This document shows positions 19,230 through 32,240 of a DNA stretch of 64,000 bases, piece after piece (position 1 is the first letter of the stretch; every line of letters begins with the position of its first letter). Location of the stretch: assembly GCA_027924585.1 (NCBI GenBank), contig BSBM01001719.1, positions 13,411,001 through 13,475,000 on the forward strand, in the 5' to 3' direction. The position numbers and the translations under genes are program-made. Origin of the DNA: Larix kaempferi (Eukaryota > Streptophyta > Pinopsida > Pinales > Pinaceae). The notes under the pieces were generated by a model. That model saw only the letters and a list, made by a program, of their open reading frames with translations, was not told where the DNA came from and ran no database searches.

Positions 19230-21170
19230 ATTTTTGAAAATGCATTCTCAGAAAGGACGCAGAAGAAGGACTGTCAAAGGTATGGGAATAGTGAGAAACT
19301 TCATCTTCATTGCATCCATTGTGGAAAAGATGGACATGAGGCAAACACAGGAATAATTCTATGGGAGAATATAACAAAGAAGAAGAAGAAATAAGCACCA
19401 AAAAAAACTTTTTGAAGTGGGTAAACCTCTTAAATCTACTCCTTTTGTTTTTTCATACTATAACATTGGCATAATTGAAGTTTTATTCAACACTTCATTT
19501 ACATCTTGGAGAGATACATGACTGCTTGACACAATTGCAACCTACCACATGACATTTAGGAAATCTTTTTGTTAAGAATCGAATGACAACGTAAATGGTA
19601 TAGTATATTTTGCAAATAAGTCCATCCTCGAACCAAAATGTATTGGCACCTTCAAACATAAAGTGCCTAGATTCCCTGAATTTATATTGCATAATGTTCT
19701 CTATATTCCAGAGTTTCAAAGGAACTCGTTATCCCTTGTATATATTCGACATTAAGGCCATTCCATCCACATGTTCGATGGGAATGTAGAGATAATAATA
19801 TCCTCTGACAACCAGGTCATCGTGACTGGGTATGAAGATGAGAAACTGTTGAAGCTGAAAGGGACATCTGCAAGAGCTCAGAATTTTGCCTGCCTCTCTC
19901 AACATGAAGAAGCTACATTGGCCTCTAGTCTTTTGTGTCATGCTGGATATGGGCACATAAACTCTAATAGTATTTGATTTTTGAAGAAGAATGGTGGTTC
20001 TATTTTTCCCACCATTCCAAAGAAGTTGACATAGTGTGATGATTGTATTCTTAGCAAACATAGTAAGCAGTGTTTCCATGATTCCAATTATAGAACATGT
20101 AGAAAAATAGAACCAATTCACTCTGATTTGTGTGGTCCTATGCTTGATGTTTCTGCTAATGGAAACAAGTATATCATGAATTTTATCAAGGATTACACAG
20201 GGATGTGTTGGGTGTATTTGTTGAAAGACAAAGCTCAATCCTTTGAAACATTTAAGAACTTTCATGTATGGATTCAAAATGAAACAAAATTGCAGATTGG
20301 TTCCCTTTGTACCAACAATGGAGGAGGATATACATCAAATAAATTTTAAGCCTATCTTATACAACATGGGTTTAGGAATCAAACCATATTTCCATACAAT
20401 TCTCAACATAATGGTGTGGCGGAAAGAATGAATCAGACACTTTTGAATATGGTTCATTCCATGATGCTTTTTAAGAATGTAAAATTGATGTTTTGGAATG
20501 ATGCAGTTCTATGTGCAGTTTATTTGAGAAATATAAGTCCCACTCATGCTATTGAAAATAAGACTCCATACGAAATGTGGTATGGCCACATCCCTTTGGT
20601 GAGGAATTTCAGGGTCTTTGGTTCCATCTGCTATGCCTTGATACCAAAGGAACAAATAAACAAGCTCGATGCACAGAGTGGGAAATGCATTTTCTTTGGG
20701 TACTCAAACTCCAGCAAGGAATATCGTCTTTACAATGAGGTAAAAAAAAGTTTATTCTTTCCAGAGATGCCATTTTCCTTGAGATGAATAAAAATGACAT
20801 GTCTATTGAGAGGCAACTTGATCATCTAGAAACATTTTTTCATGTAAAGACCTTTCATAAATTTGATAATGAGATTCCACATATTTAAGGGTGGGATCCC
20901 TATCTTGGATCAATATTTGGAATCTCCTTTTGCAACACCATCACCCCCTTATGAGGAAACTCATGAAGAATTTCATGCCATTTCACCATAAAAGGAGGAT
21001 GAATTGGATAATGTGATTGAGAGAATTGGAAGACTGAATCTTGAAAAAGATGAAGCACCATCAACTGCGGAACCTAGACCCTCACACAAAGTACCAAAAT
21101 GGGTCACAAAGACACTTGAAAGTGCCCATCCTGATGAATTTTGAATGACTGGAACCAGAACGCTAGTAGA
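19230..21170 (+). pseudogene. copia-3: decayed copia gag end, protease and integrase
   Basis: A gag zinc knuckle lacking its last Cys (CIHCGKDGHEANT) is near 19308. A protease trace (LLDTIATYHMTF) is near 19520. From 19771 a single frame carries integrase: HAGYGHINS, CDDCILSKHSKQC, the first catalytic Asp in IHSDLCGPM (about 20120), and then TNNGGGYTS, where the second Asp is Asn. NGVAERMNQTLLN is near 20411, and FRVFGSICYALIPKE and GKCIFFGYS follow. Stops are at about 19975, 20029 and 20347. The IN-RT linker ends near 21120-21170 (KVPKWVTKTLESAHPDEF). RT, RNase H and both LTRs are missing. Confidence 0.85.
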
Positions 21171-23530
21171 ATTTGGCAAATAAATGACTAAGTGACTAAA
21201 AATGTTAGTCATGACAGTGTTTTTAAGCTAAATACTACTAAATTTGAGCAACACAACTAAAAGTGACTAGAAAAAATGACTAATTTAGTCGTGGGATATA
21301 ACATACCACTAGATAATAATTGACATAGCTAAAAATGACAAAAAAATGACTAATTTTAACAATTGCAAAATGAAAAATGAAAAATTATTTTTTTAATATG
21401 TATATCGTTAAATAGACAAAAGATGAAAAAATAAACTATAAAAAATGTGAGCGGGAATGGAAACCATGATTGGGAAATTCCGAAATGTTGTAGAATATCA
21501 AAACTAGATTGTGGCATAATATGAAATTAGATCCCTCCCATAGAAGCATTCTCTCTTTTCAAAATTAGGGTTTCCTAATTTTAGTTTGAATTTGAATTTG
21601 GATATGGAATAGGATCTCAATATGAAACCACTATATTTTGAATTGGATAAGGGGAAGGTAGGACAAATTATGGGTATGAAACATGAGTAGTGGACATTGG
21701 AAGGGCACTGATATTAAATGGTCTATGGATCATAAACTGGAGTTGTCGTTGTAGAATGAACTAGAGTAAAAGTTAAAGGCGTCCTTATTTTCACCAGGCA
21801 TAGAAACAGATCGAGATTCATCCCTCCAAGGTGAGCCATGGACCTGTTGACCTTATTTAGAAACATAAGAAAAGGTCAGTGAATCAAATCATCTTCCTCT
21901 TGCATTAAATGTCTTCTCTGTTTGCCAAACATTTTCTTTATTTTTGGTGGCAACAATGACCATTTTCCATGTAATTGCAATTGGGGTTTTGATTGTGAAT
22001 TTGGACTAATTGAGGGATATCTACAAGGTTTGTGGTTCTAGGAGATACTGGAAATAGACCCATTTGGAATATCTGGTGAATATCAATTCCAAGGATTACT
22101 TGTTTCATGCCAAAACTACAAGGTACTCGGTGAATATCAATGCTTGGAATACATCTTTTAACATAAGCTTTTGAATTTCTTGCATTTTCATTAGATTTTT
22201 CAAGGACGAAGGTCTAGGATTAAGAAAAGGATGCAAATTCAGGTAAAAAAATCAAACATATTGTTGGAAAAGAAACAACACCGAGTGCCCAATTGGTGAA
22301 TTTATTAATGGGGTTTTTCTGTAGGGTTCATCTCCAAGAGCAACACTGACACCATATAGAAGGGTTTGATGTTGAAATAGAAACACTCAAGACTCAATAT
22401 ATTGGATTGCTATGTGATTATAGGTTTAGGGATGATATATGAGAGTTCCCTTTTACATGTGACAACAACTATGAGATGAGTAAAGATCTAGAAGGGATTA
22501 TGGAAAATATTAAATGCCCCCCTTATGATGAAAAAAACAAGCCCAGGCTTCCAAGCTTTTCCAATCTACTGTAGGTGGAAGGTGCCCATTAGGAAAGAGG
22601 CGCTTAGTTGTGTGCTCAGTCGAATCAAATCAAATTGGATTACATGCCTACCAAAGCCCTTTTCAAATCCCTATACATCAAGGAAACTGGGGAAGCCATC
22701 CCTGCACTTAAGATCATTGTGGGTGGGACAACTAAGAAAGAATGGATCGTTTGGTTTTACAATCACTATCTTGTTTTTTTTAATATCAGTTCCTCTCGTT
22801 TGAATGGTAGTTGGATACATAGACATCTCTTGATGTTGCACTTGACAAACTCTCAGAGGACCTATGACAGGCATGTGACCTATCCCTAACCTTGGATGAA
22901 CTTATTGGGCCCTTCATGACCTAGCGGATGACAAAACCCACAAATATGGAAATCTAGAACTTGATATAGCACTGAAGTATTGCAATTGTTGGTTCCCTCT
23001 GATGGGGGGTGCATTTTAGGCTCATATTTTGATGAATCTGATTGGTCCATTGGATGGTTTGAACCCCATGCCCTTGATTTATTAAGTGAAAATGAGTCAG
23101 AGAATAGCTTTGTAGTTTTGGTGCATTTTTATGGCATGCCTCATCCTTTGGAGACTGTAGATTCTAGAAGAGCTTGTTTGGCTACTGGTGTAGAGAATCC
23201 CAAGACCCAATTATTGGATGCCATTCCCTCCAACCTATCAAATGGATCATCTGCCACGTGTTAGTATGTTTATTGTCAATTTTTATCCTGTAATCTATAA
23301 AAGAAACTATTAGTATAGTATAGATAATATATGGATTCTTTTTTGGCTTTCTTCAATTAACATTTTACCTGTAAGCTTAGTCACCACATATGGCGAACTT
23401 TTTTTTTGAAAACTCTAATTTCAAAAAAAATGTTTAAGACTCGTCTTTTTGTTAAACTCAAGAAATATAAAAAACAAAACCCTAGATATATATATATATA
23501 TATATATGGATGATAGAATGTACTGCTCAT
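21171..23530. other. Unassigned region; weak coding-like frames at 22500-23270
   Basis: The segment 21180-21410 is rich in TGACTAA and TTAGTCA motifs and may be the end of a small DNA transposon. At 22525-22889 and 22980-23264 frames of 92-95 codons overlap or follow each other (for example DYMPTKALFKSLYIKETGEA and SYFDESDWSIGWFEPHALDL). The codon use looks protein-like, but I do not recognise a family. They could be remnants of a captured gene or of a retroelement 3' ORF. A short AT run is at 23484-23506. Confidence 0.4.
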
Positions 23531-23531
23531 G

Positions 23532-25217
23532 CAGTAGTTAATGACATGTAATTTTTTTGAAATGCTTTAAGCACAAAAAAGGACCAAGTGCCCCACGATG
23601 ACTAATTTTTAGACTAGAAATTGTTACAATGAAACTTTACTGAGTTGTCCATCTCTTTTGAATGGAGACAGTAGAGCGCTATGGATCTGGAGGTGTCATT
23701 CAAACATGATGATACAACATATTGGGATTTCAAATATCAAATATAATGGTTAGTGGTTGACATTAGTGAATTTGATTGCAGACCAGTTTAATTTTTTACT
23801 ATGAGTAAGAAATATTTCTTCCTATATGTTCAAATTTCAAACACCTCTTCTCTCAACTTGTATTGTTTGTAGTAAATGCCAATGATGAGGATTTTTTCTT
23901 ACATAAAATAACATATAATACAAATGTGTACCACAACTCAAATATATACAAAGGTTCTGTCTCATATGCATCTCAAAATGGATGTATTGTATATCTAATT
24001 ATTGTCTCCATAGTTGGACAATTTATAGGGCCAAGCTCCAACTAATCCAACTTAGCTCCATTATTAGATCATTTATATAAGTTAGCTTAAACTATTTAAT
24101 GTACATAGCTCCAACTGTATGATGATCTCACCAACCAATAGAGTTTCTATGGATAATCTTTGTAGAATATCCTACCATTTATAGAACCACAAATCATGAA
24201 AGTTCAAGCACCAAATAATCTACATTATGAAATTACATACGCAATTTTTCGTAATAGAAAAATTATTAAGACGATCCCTTACAATGCACTAGGAGCACAA
24301 CATACTAGAATGTATTCAATCACACTGTAAGATTGCATGACGCAGTTGATCGAGAGTGAATTTGAGCAATGAAAATTATATTTTCCTATTTTAAATTATT
24401 ACCAAGGTCACTTTTGAATCTTGATGGCAACATCATGTAGGTGAAATATTTTATTCTTGTTTACCAACATTATAATGTTTTTATTTAATAAAATGTTTAG
24501 TAGTATACAAGCTATAATTTAGTTCCCAAACAAACTTTCCTTAGAGGTTTTTAGTTATACTAGTTAATGATAAAGGTTAAAACATTAACATAGGGATTCA
24601 ATTATGCACCAACCCTCAAAAATTAGAATTGCATGTTGGAACCTAAGGTCTTGTAGGTTCATCACACTCTTGGATATTCTGGAGATAGTCAATCAATAAA
24701 CTATAGTTTACTAGAGGACAGACTGAAACAGTCGGAGACTCAAATCAATGGTCAGTAAGACCATGGTCAACATGACTACAACAACTGACTACACTTCGGG
24801 ATATTGCGGATTTTGTGGAAACGGTTAGAACCAACGACCTATATTTGTGGACCATATCTTCCTCACTTCTAGGGAGTTCATCAAATATGGAGACTATAAA
24901 AGGATGACCCTACGGGTTGTGCTATGTATGACTTTAAGATGTCCTCTATATCAATAATGCATTGTGATGTTATGATCACAATGTGTTGTGCTTAAGTGTT
25001 GTAATGGTGTCTTTAGGAACCACCTTTCTTCTTAGAATATTGTTCCCTTTTTTCATTTATTTTATGTTCTATAGTTCAAGGTAAAGAGGTTCTGCTGAGT
25101 TGGTAAAGAGGTATACGAATCGTGTTGAGTTGGATATAGGGTTAATCGAATCTGGGATGAAGATTTGTTGACTGATACCTCTTCTTGATAATGATAGAAG
25201 TTACTTCTCAGGTAGTA
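23532..25217 (+). repeat. Tandem duplication, copy A (about 1.68 kb)
   Basis: The region starting AATGACATGTAATTTTTTTG matches 25218 onward (AATGACATGCAATTTTTTTG) for about 1.68 kb in the same orientation, with single-base changes every 10-20 bp. It holds non-coding flank and a copia LTR (24634 to about 25090). In this copy the LTR end and primer site are replaced by a short rearranged stretch before homology resumes near 25110. Confidence 0.88.
24634..25090 (+). repeat. copia-4 type LTR in duplication copy A (3' end altered)
   Basis: It starts TGTTGGAACCTAAGG like the LTR at 26312 and includes the TATA-like TATAAAAGGATGA near 24896. The terminal CA and the primer site are missing. Confidence 0.82.
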
Positions 25218-26311
25218 GATAATGACATGCAATTTTTTTGAAATGCTTTAAGCACAAAAAAGGACCAAGTGGCCCATGATGACTAATATTTAGACTAGAA
25301 ATTGTTATGATTAAACTTTACTGAGTTTTCCCTCTCTTTTGAATGAATACAATAGAGAGATATGGATATGGAGGTGTCATACAAACATGGTGATACAACA
25401 TATTGGGATTTCAAATATCAAATATAATGGTTAGTTGCTGACATTAGTGAATGTGATTGCAGACTAGTTTATTTTTTTACTATAAGAAATGTTTCTTCCT
25501 ATCTGTTCAAAGTTCAAACACCTCTTCTCTCAACTTGTATTGTTTGTAGTAAATGTCAATGATGAGAATTTTATCTTACATAAAATAACTTATACTACAA
25601 ATGTGTACCGCAACTCAAATCTATACAAAGGTTCTGTCTCATTTGCATCTCAAAGGGGGTGTATTGTATATCTCTTTATTGTCTCCATAGTTGGACAATT
25701 TATAGGACCAAGCTTCAACTTATCCAACTTAACTCCATTATTAGATACTTTATAGAATTTAGCTTAAACTATTTAATCTACATAGCTCCAACTATATGAT
25801 GATCTCACCAACCAATAGAATTTCTATGGCTAATCTTTGTAGAATCTCCGACCAGTTATAGAATCACAAATCATGAAATCTCAAGCACCAAATAATCTAC
25901 ATTATGAAATTACATATGCAATTTTTCATAATAGAAACATTATTAAGATGAGCCCTTAGAATGCACTAGGAGCACATCATACTAGAATGTATTCAATCAT
26001 ACTGTAAGATTGCATGATGTAGTTGATCAAGAGTGAATTTGAGCAATGAAAAATATATTTTCCTATTTTAAAATTATTACCAAGGTCACTTCTGAATCTT
26101 GATGGCAACATAATGTAGGTGAAATATTTTATTCTTGTTTACCAACATTATATTGTTTGTATTTAATAAATTGTTCAGTAGTACACAAGCTATAATTTAG
26201 TTCCCAAACAAACTTTCCTTAAAGGTTATTAGTTATACTAGTTAATCATAAAGGTTAAAACATTATCATAGGGATTCAATTATGCATCAACCCTCGAAAA
26301 TTAGAATTGCA

Positions 26312-26794
26312 TGTTGGAACCTAAGGTCTTGTAGGTTCATCACACTACTAGATATTCTGGAGATAGTGAGTCGATAAACTATATTCAACTAGCAAAGAAG
26401 TTGATTGGAGGCTCAAATGAGAGAGTCGAAGACTCAACTCAATGGTCAGTAAGACCATGATCAACGCGAATACAACAACCGACTACACTTTGGGATGTTG
26501 CAGATTTTATGGAAACGGTTAGAACCAACGACCCCTATTTGTGGACCAGATCTTCCTCACTTCAAGGGATTTCATCAAATCTGGAGACTATAAAAGGATG
26601 AACCTACGAGTTGTGCTAAGTATGAGTTTGAGATGTATTCTATATCAATAATGCATTGGGATGTTCTGATCACAATGTGTTGTGCTTAAGTGTTTTAATG
26701 GTGTATTTTAGGCACCACCTTTCTTCTTGGAATATTGTTCCCTTCTATCATTTCTTTTTTATTCTATAGTTCAAGGTAAATAGGTTTTGAAACA
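26312..26794 (+). repeat. copia-4 5' LTR (483 bp)
   Basis: TGTTGGAACCTAAGG ... TTTTGAAACA, followed immediately by the Met-tRNA primer site. A TATA-like box (TATAAAAGGATGAACC) lies near 26590. Confidence 0.88.
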
Positions 26795-26806
26795 TGGTAT
26801 CAGAGC
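26795..26806 (+). promoter_or_regulatory. copia-4 primer-binding site
   Basis: A perfect TGGTATCAGAGC directly after the LTR. Confidence 0.92.
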
Positions 26807-26937
26807 TATCGGTTTTGACCTAGCCCTGTTGTATGCGAATCATGTTGAGTTGGATCTAGGGTTAATCAACTCTAGGATGAATATTTGTTGATCGATACCT
26901 CTTCTTTAACTTTGATCATATATGTTTGATCAAAAGG

Positions 26938-29375
26938 ATGACTTCTAAGGTAGAAACTATTGTTCTTAATGGACGTAATTATGCAATTTGGGTGACATAC
27001 ATGGAGACTTTTTGAAGAGCAAAGGACTATGGCAGTACACGGAGACTGTTATTTTTTAGTTGATGGATGTTGGTTCTAAGTTTATAATCAATGTAAAGAA
27101 GTATGAAGTTGTTCGTGTCATCATGACCTACATTTCAAGGGAGATTTGCTTCCACACAAGCGGGATCGACTATCCTCATGTCATATGTACTAAGATGAAG
27201 ACTATGTTCAACAAGGTAAATGAAGTTGAAGTTATGTGGATAGAGAAAGAGTTGATCTCCTGGAACCTCTTTCCTTTGATAGGATTGAGGATTATCTAGC
27301 TTAGATCAAGGAGCTACAACTAAAATTGGGAGAATGTGGCAAGGATTTTCCGAAGAAGGATGGACAACTCATTGAACTAGTCCTGATGAATTTGAAGACA
27401 CCATATGAATTCTTATGTTCCTCCTTTTTCCCCAATTGGATGTCACACAAGAAAGATGGTAAGGATTTTACCTTTGATACTTTCTATGATCTATTGATTA
27501 AATACCAACACAAATTGCTTGAATAAGGGAAGGTTGGTATCAAACACCAAGCTCACTTGCTTAAAAGAAAGGTCAAGCAAAATTATAAAGATCATGATCG
27601 ACTAGATCATTAACCAGAATGTATCGAACACCCTACAAAAGAGCCATCATCGACAGAGAAGGATTGAAATAATAAGACCTATTGATGTTGTGGAAAAGTG
27701 GGACATGTCTAGAAGAACTATTGGAAGAAGATGAAGGATTTGGAAGAAAAGTTCGATCACATTGAGGACAATGCATCGATTGGTTAGTCGATCAATTGAC
27801 CTGATGAAAATTATACCTTCTCTATGAGTACTTCTTAGGAATTGCATGTAGATACTACTTAAACATAATGGAAAGTCAATTTTGGATGCACTCATCATAT
27901 GGCTAAAAATGATTCTATGTTCTCTTCCTTAAGTGGAGCTCTAGAAAAAAATATTTATGTAGTCGATGACTATACTCTCACTATTGTTGGAAGCGGAGAT
28001 GTTGAATGTCAGAATCGTCGAATATCGAATGTTTATCATGTGCCTAATCTGAGTGCTAATATGTTATTCGTGGCTCAACTTACGCAGACTAAGAAGACTG
28101 GATTTTTGGCCAGATCACTTTATCGTAAAGGATATGAGACTTGGGGGGGGGGATATTGCTTTAGGGAATATAGATGGCAACTATTGTTCATCTTTGCAAC
28201 AGGGGAAAATGTTTACTGATGGTGATGTTGAATTCCACAAGGATAATTTGGTCACTAAGTTCTTCTCTCATTAAGAAGGCATCGACCACACTGAAACATT
28301 TTCCCATGTTGCAAAGATGAAATCTATTCGACTAAACATTTCCCTTGCTGCTCATTTTGGATGGGAGATTCATCAAATGGATGCTAAAAGTGTTTTTCTC
28401 CATGGATATTTGATTGAGGAAATCTATATCGAACAACCTCTTAGATTTGTGATAGACTCTAGTCTTGTTTGCTTACTCAAAAAGTTGTATGGTTTGAAAT
28501 AGGCACCTCATTCCTGGTATGAGAAGACTGATTGTTTCTTTGTCAATCTTGGCTTCAAACATTTTGAATATAATCACAGTATTTATGTATTACATGTTCA
28601 TGGTGATACTTTGATTGTGGCATTTTATGTTGATGATTTAGTCATAACTGGAAATCATTTCAATCTGATTTTTGGTTTGAAGAAACAACTTGCAGATACC
28701 TTTTAAATGTCTGACCTTGGTCTATTGCATTTCTTTATTGGAATTCAAATTTTGCAAATGGATGATGGTATCTTTCTTTCTCAACCCAAATATGCCTTGG
28801 ATATTTTGAAATGATTTAAGATGGATGATTGTAAGTCTTGTGCTACAACTTATCAGTCTGGTGTGAATTTGTTGAAACACTATGACTCTATGTGAGTCGA
28901 TGCCACTCTTTATCGACAATTGGTCAATATCTTGATTTACGTAACTCACAGCTGCTCAAATATTTCCTTTGATGTTAGTGTGGTCTCTCGGTTCATGCAG
29001 GATCCTCGAGAAAGCTGCTGGAAAGCTACAAAGAGAATAGTTCACTTATTAAGGGAACTTATCAGTATGGTATTAAGTATTGTCACAATACAAAACCATT
29101 AGTCAGGTTCACTAATTATGACTAGGGAGGTGACATTAACGACCACAAGTTCACTTCTGGCTATGTGTTTTGACAAAGTTCTAGGCCTTTGGTCTGGTCA
29201 TGTAATAAACAAAAGGTAGACTCTCTTTCAACTACAGAAGCATAATATCACGGCACTGTCAATGCAGGTACACAGGAAGTTTGGATTCATCAGCGTCGTA
29301 AAGTACTTGTGTTTCTTATTCAATCCTCGACTGCTATTTATTGTAAACATCAAAGTTTAGTTCTCTAAAGATCCA
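26938..29375 (+). pseudogene. copia-4 gag-pol remnant, integrase deleted
   Basis: Gag begins at the ATG at 26938 (TSKVETIVLNGRNYAIW), with a frameshift within 40 codons. A zinc-knuckle trace CCGKVGHV is near 27680. Protease shows CTHHMAKNDSMFSSLS and RISNVYHVPNLSANM (27890-28060). The frame then jumps directly to the RT start (EGIDHTETFSHVAKM, about 28277), so integrase is missing. RT has MDAKSVFLHGYL and an intact YVDDLVITGN (about 28627), with at least four nonsense codons. RNase H pieces (STTEA, TAIYCKHQS) end near 29375, where homology to copia-5 begins. No 3' LTR follows. Confidence 0.85.
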
Positions 29376-29815
29376 TCCAATAATCACAGCGCCTAGAAAG
29401 GATTTTGATTAACTAGATAGTGAGGTAATACATGTAGCAATAGAGTAAGAATGAGTATAAAATGGTGCATACGATCAAGAAAATCATCATACAAATTCAA
29501 GGAAAACATAACAACATCATATGGTCCCTTAGAAGGCTAATATGACATGTTTGCAATCGTGACAAGAAAGGAATTTGCTCAACAATGAAAGGAATCAACA
29601 CAACTATGTTTAAAAAAATGGGCATTGACAAACACACCCTAGGTAGTAATAAATATGTCCAAGCACAGATAAATTCCTCTGGGAAAAGCAATAGCTCACC
29701 CAACTAAATGGAAAATTTCCAAGACACTAATAAATTAACCTCAAGCAACGCAAATTTTCCCCGGACAATGAGAGAATGACATAGACAAAGAAAAATTGTC
29801 GGTTCTAATACCTAC

Positions 29816-30350
29816 TATAGTAGGCTTGAAAATTGATTCATATAGTTAAACACAATTAAACATAAAGCAATGGCACATGAAACATCAACCCATTACAGAT
29901 AAATTACCCTAGAAACCCCTTACCTAGGTGAAAACCAGCAAACCAGTGAGCTTTCCAATCATTTATTAATTAAAAACTCATAATAGGTGTTTACAACCAT
30001 GATTTTCTAGACCGGAAATCACTCTTCATTACATCATGCCATACTTCTTGTATGGAAATTACATCTTATTTATAGATGCAACACAACCAACTGATCAATA
30101 ATGGCAATCCATAACTTCCTAACCACTTTTAGTTATTTTGTTGCATTCGATTTGATTAGGTAAACTATGATCGATCGCCCATTGAGATTTTGGTCATTCT
30201 GTCGACCATTCATTTGAATTCAACTAAACAACTATTTTGGTCTTCCAGACGACTAGATCTCCACTGTGTGTTGACCTCCGACTCCAGTAGTCTTACCAGT
30301 CGACTATCAACTTTTCCAATCGATTCACATGCAAATAATATAACATTTCA
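29816..30350 (-). repeat. copia-5 middle LTR (about 535 bp)
   Basis: Its right edge is set by the purine tract (minus strand CAAGTGGGAGAGT at 30365-30353). Its left edge is set by the decayed primer site (minus strand AGGTATTAGAAC, 29813-29802). The exact terminal bases are uncertain by a few positions. Confidence 0.7.
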
Positions 30351-30554
30351 ATACTCTCCCACTTGTTGTCTCCGTTGCATATACAAGATATTCAAAACTT
30401 TATTTCACAGGGCTAACAAGCCCATTGTTTCCCTATGCTAGGAAAACTTCTATGTGCTCATTGACTTGGTCAATGAGTCTACAACATTCTTCACCGTGTC
30501 TACCTTTTCCAGTAACACCTTAGGGTTCTCTACTATTTCTCCCACAAAACGATA

Positions 30555-30960
30555 CTATACATCAATGTGCTTTGTATTTGAATGATATGTTGGGTTCTTT
30601 TCTAGGAATAATCCACTCTTACTGTCAAAATCCAACCTAACAGCATGTTGTCCAAACCCAACATCTAAATACAATCTTTGCAACCAAACAACATCCTTAC
30701 ATGCATGAGTAGATTCCATGTATTCAGCCTCAGTAGTCGAAAATGCAATGATCAATTGCCTCCTACTCATCCAATTGACTCCTCCACCAGAATATCTTGA
30801 ACACGTATTTTTCACTCGACCATGTGTGTTCGATATATCCATCCTAATCAGAATTAACAAATCCATGTACATTGATTTCCTTTATGTTCCCAGGTTCTCC
30901 TCCATAACAGATTACATACTATGCCGCGTCACGCAGATACCTATATTGAACTCAGTAGAT
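30555..30960 (-). pseudogene. copia-5 RNase H domain
   Basis: The minus-strand frame reads VNWMSRRQLIIAFSTTEAEY, VWLQRLYLDVGFGQ, RLDFDSKS and HSNTKHID, the C-terminal half of copia RNase H. The Glu of AEAEY-type and the Asp of CDSQS-type (here FDSKS) are present. The N-terminal catalytic strand and RT are missing, or decayed upstream of about 30960. Confidence 0.85.
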
Positions 30961-31901
30961 ACCTGGAAATAGCTATCTATGTACATATCTCTGATTTTGT
31001 TTTAGTAGAATTTGAATTTAATAAAAAATGAATGATCTCAAATATATATCTCCTTTGGTCCATTCACTAGCTCTGCTACTGAGAGATTAGATTCCTTCAC
31101 AACAACGTATAAAAAATTACACCTGAATGAACATGTGATTTTGGGATTGCTTCCACTCATTAATAATACTTACTTGACTTTTTTTTATGACCACTACCAT
31201 AGCATTCACTAGATATGCATGCAAATCTACCAATAGTCATGTATCTAGGGCTCTATCTCTTGACATGAAGAGAAATGGCAACAAAATATACTGTTGAGCT
31301 TGGTCACTACATGATTATGTCGCATAATTTCCCACAGAGATCCAAGTTTCCACTAGCCAAACTATCCCATTCTCAAGAAAATGATGTTATCCCTCCATTA
31401 AGAAAATTGATGTATTGATCATATAATGATGTAAAACAATTAAAGGAGGATGTGTACGGCCCATCCAATAATCACAATGCCTAGAAAGGAGTCTAATTAA
31501 CTAGAGAGTGAGGTAATACATGTAGCAATAGAGTAAGAATGAGCAGTGAATGGTGCATACGGTCAATAAAACCATCATACAACTTCAAGGAAAAGATAAC
31601 AACACCATATGGTCTCTTGGAAGGGTAATACAACATGTTTGCAATCGTGACAAGCAAGGAATTTTCTCAACAATCAAAGGAATCAACACAACTATGTTAA
31701 AAAAAGGGCATTGATAAACACACCCTAGGTAGTAATAAATATGTCCGGGCATAGATAAATTCTACCACAAAAAGGAGCAACTCACCCAGCTAAATGGAAA
31801 ATTTCCAAGACACTCTTAAATTCACCTCAATCAAAGCAAATTTGCCCCAGAAAATGAGAGAATGACTTAGAAAAAGAAAAAGTGTTAGTTCTAATACCAA
31901 T

Positions 31902-32240
31902 TACAATAGGCTTGCAAATTTATTCATATAGTTAAACACAATTAAACATAAAACAATGGCACAAAACACATCAACACATTATAGATCAATTACCCTAGAA
32001 ACCCCTTTCCTAGGTGAAAACCAGCAAACCAATGAGCTTTCCACTCATCTATTAATCAAAAACTCATAACAGGTGTTTACAACCACGATTTGGTAGACCA
32101 CAAATCACACTTCATTACATCATGACATACTTCTTGTATATCCATTACATCTTATTTATAGATGTAACACATCCAACTTCTCAATAATGGAAATCCATAA
32201 CTTCCTAACCACTTTCAGTTATTTTGTTGCAGTCGAATTG
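31902..32240 (-). repeat. copia-5 right LTR, truncated
   Basis: It matches the middle LTR from its primer-site side (31888-31899, minus strand TGGTATTAGAAC) through ATTTTGTTGCAGTCG near 32235. It then loses similarity, so the outer part of this LTR is gone. Confidence 0.72.

Larger units (their letters stand above)
25218..26950 (+). repeat. Tandem duplication, copy B, with copia-4 5' LTR
   Basis: This is the second unit of the tandem pair. The LTR starts are 1,678 bp apart (24634 and 26312). Copy B is followed by the copia-4 coding remains; copy A is followed directly by copy B. The two copies differ by an estimated several percent. Confidence 0.88.
29376..32240 (-). mobile_element. copia-5: inverted copia remnant with an LTR shared by two internal regions
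   Basis: On the minus strand, right to left: a truncated LTR (about 32240-31902), a decayed primer site, leader (31885-31450), a deletion junction, RNase H (30872-30555), a purine tract, a complete LTR (about 30350-29816), another decayed primer site (29813-29802) and a second leader (29800-29376). The leader plus LTR at 29376-30160 matches 31450-32240. So the middle LTR acts both as 3' LTR for the right unit and 5' LTR for the left unit. This layout is expected from recombination between tandem copies. Confidence 0.75.

Noticed and set aside
23863-25755. Two similar 60- to 88-codon frames at 23863 and 25489
   Set aside because: They are the same stretch in the two copies of the tandem duplication. 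Differences between copies are not biased to silent sites as far as I can judge, and no domain is visible.
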